Source of the DNA: an uncultured Rikenellaceae bacterium
GTDB lineage: Bacteria; Bacteroidota; Bacteroidia; Bacteroidales; Rikenellaceae
Length of the DNA stretch: 10,246 nt
Direction: 5' to 3'
Assembly (NCBI GenBank): GCA_910588925.1
Contig: CAJURV010000066.1
Span: 1-10,246, forward strand
Shown here: positions 7,937 through 10,246 of the stretch, one piece after another
How positions within the stretch are numbered: the stretch's first letter is position 1
Layout of the letters: every line of letters begins with the position of its first letter
Position numbers and translations under genes: made by a program
The notes under the pieces: generated by a model
Seen by the model: only the letters and a program-made list of their open reading frames with translations
Told to the model about the DNA's origin: nothing
Databases searched by the model: none

Positions 7937-9373
7937 TCAGAACAACCCTTTGACGAGTTGTTCGAGAACGAATACGCCCACACCGGCCAGATAACCGGCA
8001 AGAGCTATCAACGATACGTTCTTGAGGTACCACACGAAGCTGATCTTCTCTATACCCATCACCACGACACCGGCCACGGAGCCTATTATGAGCAGACTGC
8101 CGCCCACGCCGGCACAGTAGGCCAGCATCTGCCAGAAGATACCGTCGGGCATGAACGCAGCCATATATTCGGGATCGGCGGCAGCTATCACCGACGAACT
8201 GTCGGCAAGCGGATACATGCCTATGGCCGCAGCCACGAGAGGCACGTTGTCGACCACCGACGACATTATACCTATGAATATGTTGATGAGGTAGATATTA
8301 TGCACATGTTCGTCCAGCAAAGAGGCGAAAGCGCCCAATACGCCTGTCATCTGCAACGCGCTTACGGCCAGCAGTATGCCTAAGAAGAACAGTATGGTGG
8401 GGATATCCACACGGCGTATGACCCTCGGCACGCGGTGTTTGAGCGCCTCGTCGACGCACACCTTGCGTTTGTACATCACCTCGGTGTACACCCACATGAT
8501 ACCCAAGGCCATGAGCACACCCATAAAGGGCGGCAGGTGCGTGACACTCTTGAACAAAGGTACCGCCACCAGACATCCTATTCCCAGAATGAATATTGAG
8601 GCGCGCTCCTTGCGGGTTATGATGGTAAGCCACGATCCGGATGTTTCGTGTCCCGAATTATTGGTGGTGATGATACCGTGGAGCAGTCTCGACGATATGC
8701 ACAAGGGCACCAACATGGAGACGAGGCTCGGCAGGAATATGGCCGGAACTATGCCTTCCGCCGATACGTTGCCTTTGACCCAGAGCATGATGGTGGTAAT
8801 GTCGCCGATGGGCGACCATGCACCGCCGCTGTTGGCGGCTATTATTATGATGGAGGCGTAGACCCAACGCTCCTTGTAGTTCTGTATTATACGGCGCACC
8901 AACATCACCATCACTATGGAGGTGGTCATGTTGTCGAGCAGGGCCGAGAGGAAGAACGTGATGAAAGCTATGAGCCACAACAGTTTGGTTTTGTTGCGGG
9001 TCTTGATACGGTTGGTTATGATGGCGAAGCCGCCGTGGACGTCGATTAGCTCGACGATAGTCATGGCTCCTATAAGGAAGAACAGTGTCTCCGAGATCTC
9101 CCCCAACTGTTCTATTATCTGTACGTTGACGATAAAACTGACGCACTGTTCTATCGCCGTCACGGACTGTATCGTGGGATTGGTCTCGAGATAATGGATG
9201 AACTCCTCGGGGTTGTATTGCGCAACGATATCGGCCCCGAACATGGCGTAGATGACCCACAATAACGTCCCCATGATAAGAGCCGGCCCAGCCTTGTCTA
9301 CTTTCATCCTGTGTTCCAGTGCAATAGCTAAGTAGCCGACCAAAAAGACGACGATCATCATTTTTATAACCAT
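7937..9373 (-). CDS. nhaD: NhaD-type sodium/proton antiporter
   Basis: This inner-membrane transporter of the ion transporter superfamily exchanges cytoplasmic Na+ (or Li+) for external H+, which helps salt and alkaline pH tolerance. The protein has 478 residues and about 11-12 hydrophobic segments, for example at about 5-20, 96-115, 133-160, 258-300, 324-345, 361-390, 410-440 and 450-475. Conserved polar motifs inside membrane segments support the call: LLDNMTTSIV (D147), NSGGAWSPIGDITT (181-194) and SSVVDNVPLVAA (D375). The start is the ATG at 9373. GAGG lies only one base before it, too close for a normal ribosome site, and ATGs five and six codons in are alternatives. The tRNA gene ends 19 nt upstream, so the message probably arises from the tRNA transcript. 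Another sodium-coupled carboxylate carrier is the main alternative, but the motifs fit NhaD well. Confidence 0.93.
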   Translation of the reverse strand: MVIKMMIVVFLVGYLAIALEHRMKVDKAGPALIMGTLLWVIYAMFGADIVAQYNPEEFIHYLETNPTIQSVTAIEQCVSFIVNVQIIEQLGEISETLFFLIGAMTIVELIDVHGGFAIITNRIKTRNKTKLLWLIAFITFFLSALLDNMTTSIVMVMLVRRIIQNYKERWVYASIIIIAANSGGAWSPIGDITTIMLWVKGNVSAEGIVPAIFLPSLVSMLVPLCISSRLLHGIITTNNSGHETSGSWLTIITRKERASIFILGIGCLVAVPLFKSVTHLPPFMGVLMALGIMWVYTEVMYKRKVCVDEALKHRVPRVIRRVDIPTILFFLGILLAVSALQMTGVLGAFASLLDEHVHNIYLINIFIGIMSSVVDNVPLVAAAIGMYPLADSSSVIAAADPEYMAAFMPDGIFWQMLAYCAGVGGSLLIIGSVAGVVVMGIEKISFVWYLKNVSLIALAGYLAGVGVFVLEQLVKGLF

Positions 9374-9392
9374 ACCTCGAAACTTTGTGTTG

Positions 9393-9464
9393 TACTCCCG
9401 ATGAGAATCGAACTCATATCTTAGGAACCGGAATCCTAAATTTTATCCATTAAACTACAGGAGC
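9393..9464 (-). tRNA. tRNA-Arg (anticodon CCG)
   Basis: The minus strand folds into a complete 72-nt cloverleaf. The acceptor arms are GCTCCTG and CGGGAGT, with a G-U pair at position 1-72 and discriminator A. The D stem is GTTT/AAAT. The anticodon stem TAGGA/TCCTA encloses the loop TTCCGGT, giving anticodon CCG with U33 and G37. The variable loop has four bases. The T stem ATGAG/CTCAT encloses TTCGATT. It reads arginine CGG codons. CCA is not encoded (CAA follows the discriminator), so it must be added after transcription. No intron or mismatch damages the fold. It lies 19 nt before nhaD on the same strand. Confidence 0.95.
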
Positions 9465-9484
9465 GGTTGCCGTAGGCTTCGTGG

Positions 9485-9499
9485 GCGGGAGGCTCCCGC
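9485..9499 (-). repeat. Hairpin in the predicted tRNA 5' leader
   Basis: GCGGGAG and CTCCCGC are perfect arms around a single central base, forming a 15-nt palindrome 20 nt upstream of the tRNA 5' end. It would fold in the precursor just before the RNase P cleavage site. It has no T-run and is not a terminator. Confidence 0.55.
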
Positions 9500-9529
9500 A
9501 TCGTTATGTCGTCAGCCTTAAGGGCTTTG

Positions 9530-9537
9530 CAAAAATA
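9530..9537 (-). promoter_or_regulatory. -7 promoter element for tRNA-Arg and probably nhaD
   Basis: On the minus strand TATTTTTG matches the Bacteroidota -7 consensus TAnnTTTG exactly. It would place the transcript start near 9523, about 59 nt upstream of the tRNA. A TTTG lies upstream, but 24 nt away rather than the usual 19-21, so the -33 element is not convincing. Its position directly after a terminator supports a new start here. Confidence 0.5.
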
Positions 9538-9562
9538 TGAAAAATTCCCCGATCTTACATAC

Positions 9563-9595
9563 AAAAACAGGAAAACTTTTTTCAAAGTCTTCCTG
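9563..9595 (-). terminator. Intrinsic terminator, minus strand
   Basis: On the minus strand CAGGAAGACTTT pairs with AAAGTTTTCCTG through 12 base pairs, one of them G-U, closed by a GAAA tetraloop and followed directly by TTTTTG. The G-U pair would be an A-C mismatch on the other strand, and no T-run follows there, so it acts on leftward transcription. It separates whatever is transcribed to the right from the tRNA unit. Confidence 0.75.
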
Positions 9596-9632
9596 AATTC
9601 AGCCTCTTTTGTAAGGCTGACGGGTCCCTAGC
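9563..9632 (-). ncRNA. Candidate small RNA (two hairpins, ends at an intrinsic terminator)
   Basis: A perfect -7 box (9639-9646) predicts a start near 9632 on the minus strand, and a strong terminator ends at 9563, giving about 70 nt. Between them is a first hairpin: CAGCCT, an 8-nt loop and AGGCTG (9600-9619). The second hairpin is the terminator itself. No start codon with a useful frame is apparent in the span. The 5' part contains CGTCAGCCTTA, which is perfectly complementary to TAAGGCTGACG near the start of the predicted tRNA leader (9510-9520). No known RNA family is recognised. It could instead be the leader remnant or 3' end of a longer transcript from the right. Confidence 0.35.
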
Positions 9633-9638
9633 AGTACG

Positions 9639-9646
9639 CAAATTTA
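9639..9646 (-). promoter_or_regulatory. -7 promoter element upstream of the candidate small RNA
   Basis: On the minus strand TAAATTTG matches TAnnTTTG exactly, within an AT-rich island. No TTTG is found at the expected -33 position. The nearest upstream sequence is the A/T palindrome at 9670-9687, which could supply an UP-like or operator function. Confidence 0.4.
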
Positions 9647-9669
9647 GGTATAATATCTAGAAGCTGTTT

Positions 9670-9687
9670 AAAATTTATATAAATTTT
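9670..9687. promoter_or_regulatory. 18-bp perfect A/T palindrome, possible operator
   Basis: AAAATTTATATAAATTTT equals its own reverse complement. It would lie at about -38 to -55 relative to the predicted small-RNA start, a usual place for a dimeric regulator or an AT-rich upstream element. No regulator is known from the sequence. Confidence 0.4.
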
Positions 9688-9751
9688 TATATGTGTCTCT
9701 TTTCGACCTTTTTATTTCCGTTTCGAAGGGGTCGCGGCACCTTTTCGATGG

Positions 9752-9793
9752 ACTACGCATCCGCCTCTTTTCGCGGGGTGAGGTGGACGTAGT
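9752..9793 (+). repeat. Long bulged hairpin
   Basis: ACTACG, a CA bulge and TCCGCCTC pair with GAGGTGGA and CGTAGT around a 12-nt loop, giving 14 base pairs with one G-U. The G-U pair holds only on the plus strand, hinting at a rightward transcript. GTCTTTTGG follows, a poor T-tract. No matching promoter was found. Confidence 0.45.
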
Positions 9794-9839
9794 GTCTTTT
9801 GGTGGTTTTGCTTTGGGAATCCGGACGGGATGGACGCGC

Positions 9840-9854
9840 AATATGCCGCATATT
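9840..9854. repeat. 15-nt palindrome
   Basis: AATATGC and GCATATT are perfect arms around one central C. A second AT palindrome, ATATAA and TTATAT around TCC, follows at 9874-9888. Either could be a protein-binding site or a short stem. Confidence 0.4.
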
Positions 9855-10246
9855 TGTGCCCGGATGTGAATAGATATAATCCTTATATTATGGCAAGAGT
9901 GGTTTTAGCGATACCTTGCCCGGCGGCACAGGGTCGGAGCCTGCGGGGGGCCGCACAAGCGGGGTGTTCTTTTGGTTCCCGGCAGTGATTTAAGCGGAAA
10001 GGTTCTATGATTGCTGTAACTTACGCGGGCCTCCGTTGGGGGAAATTTCTGCCCACCGCGAGGTGCGGCCCGCTCATACCTCGTACCTCGGGATTTAACG
10101 GCGGAATTTGTGTTTGATGACTCTCGCTTCGCTCGAGCTTTGTACGCCTTGCGGCGTTCTTTATTAGTTGTTGTTGAGAAACGTTCTTTGTTTTGTCTTT
10201 TGCTGTTGTGTTTAGTATAGTTGGAAGTTTATAGCGTTTCCGCTTT

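Larger units (their letters stand above)
9510..9622. repeat. 11-bp inverted repeat pair, 91 bp apart
   Basis: CGTCAGCCTTA (9510-9520) and TAAGGCTGACG (9612-9622) are perfect reverse complements. They enclose the terminator and the tRNA promoter box. The core AGGCTG/CAGCCT is shared with the small hairpin at 9600-9619, so two pairings compete for the same bases. Confidence 0.65.
9688..10246. other. Structured non-coding region at the right edge
   Basis: No recognisable protein or known RNA gene. Short plus-strand frames exist: 32 codons from an ATG at 9890, and 36 codons from an ATG at 10007 with GGAAAGG upstream. Neither resembles a known protein. The region holds the bulged hairpin at 9752-9793, palindromes at 9840-9888, a G-C-rich foldable stretch near 9920-9955, a tandem TACCTCG pair (10077-10090) and a stem ACGCC-TTGC-GGCGT (10144-10157) followed by TCTTTATT. 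It may be the upstream region of a gene beyond the edge, an unrecognised structured RNA, or decayed sequence. Confidence 0.45.

Noticed and set aside
8658..9260. 200-codon minus-strand frame inside nhaD
   Set aside because: A shifted frame within nhaD; its Arg/His-rich peptide is typical of frame-shifted GC-rich coding sequence.
9649..9654. Plus-strand TATAAT box
   Set aside because: No -35 partner, and the phylum's main sigma factor prefers TAnnTTTG; the match is expected in such AT-rich DNA.
10007..10117. 36-codon plus-strand frame with GGAAAGG upstream of its ATG
   Set aside because: Too short to judge, unlike any known protein, and it overlaps repeated motifs; in a phylum that seldom uses Shine-Dalgarno sites the upstream match adds little.
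10020..10217. 66-codon plus-strand open stretch without ATG
   Set aside because: No good start codon, and it runs through the hairpin and T-rich sequence; likely chance.
9600..10246. tmRNA, RNase P RNA, 6S RNA or SRP RNA in the right flank
   Set aside because: None of the hallmark conserved segments of these RNAs was found on either strand.

Overview
The window looks like chromosomal core sequence from a member of the Bacteroidota, most likely Bacteroidales. Three things point there. Gene starts mostly lack a Shine-Dalgarno sequence. The non-coding DNA holds AT-rich boxes that match the phylum's -7 promoter element TAnnTTTG. The proteins are recognisable Bacteroidota-type housekeeping versions. 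A Rikenellaceae/Alistipes-like source is a guess from overall codon flavour (GC-rich codons mixed with many ATA isoleucine codons) and is not proven.

Layout: everything recognisable lies on the minus strand and reads right to left. From the right come a tRNA-Arg(CCG) gene, a NhaD-type Na+/H+ antiporter, a class A penicillin-binding protein (PBP1a type), aspartate-semialdehyde dehydrogenase, thioredoxin reductase, a lipoprotein with M23 peptidase and LysM domains, and UvrC. Gaps between coding genes are 15, 56, 34, 1 and 91 nt, so this is probably one operon or overlapping transcription units that may begin at the tRNA promoter. Part of the content shares a cell-envelope theme: Asd supplies the branch to diaminopimelate, PBP1a polymerises and crosslinks peptidoglycan, and the M23 lipoprotein is a likely peptidoglycan hydrolase. 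TrxB (thiol redox) and UvrC (nucleotide excision repair) look like unrelated passengers.

Right flank (9465-10246): no recognisable protein gene, but rich in structure. Upstream of the tRNA there is a -7 promoter box, a strong minus-strand intrinsic terminator (12-bp stem, GAAA loop, U5), a second hairpin, another perfect -7 box, and an 18-bp AT-only palindrome. Together the last four look like a compact ~70-nt small-RNA gene. Its 5' part is perfectly complementary over 11 nt to the start of the predicted tRNA leader. Further right are several GC-rich hairpins of unknown role.

Left flank (1-521): a minus-strand open frame that runs off the window edge (1-204, product not recognised), then about 320 bp of non-coding DNA with a run of nine C.

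No mobile element, CRISPR array, rRNA or phage gene was seen. The core genes are ordinary. The part most worth a second look is the candidate small RNA and tRNA leader region at 9485-9690.
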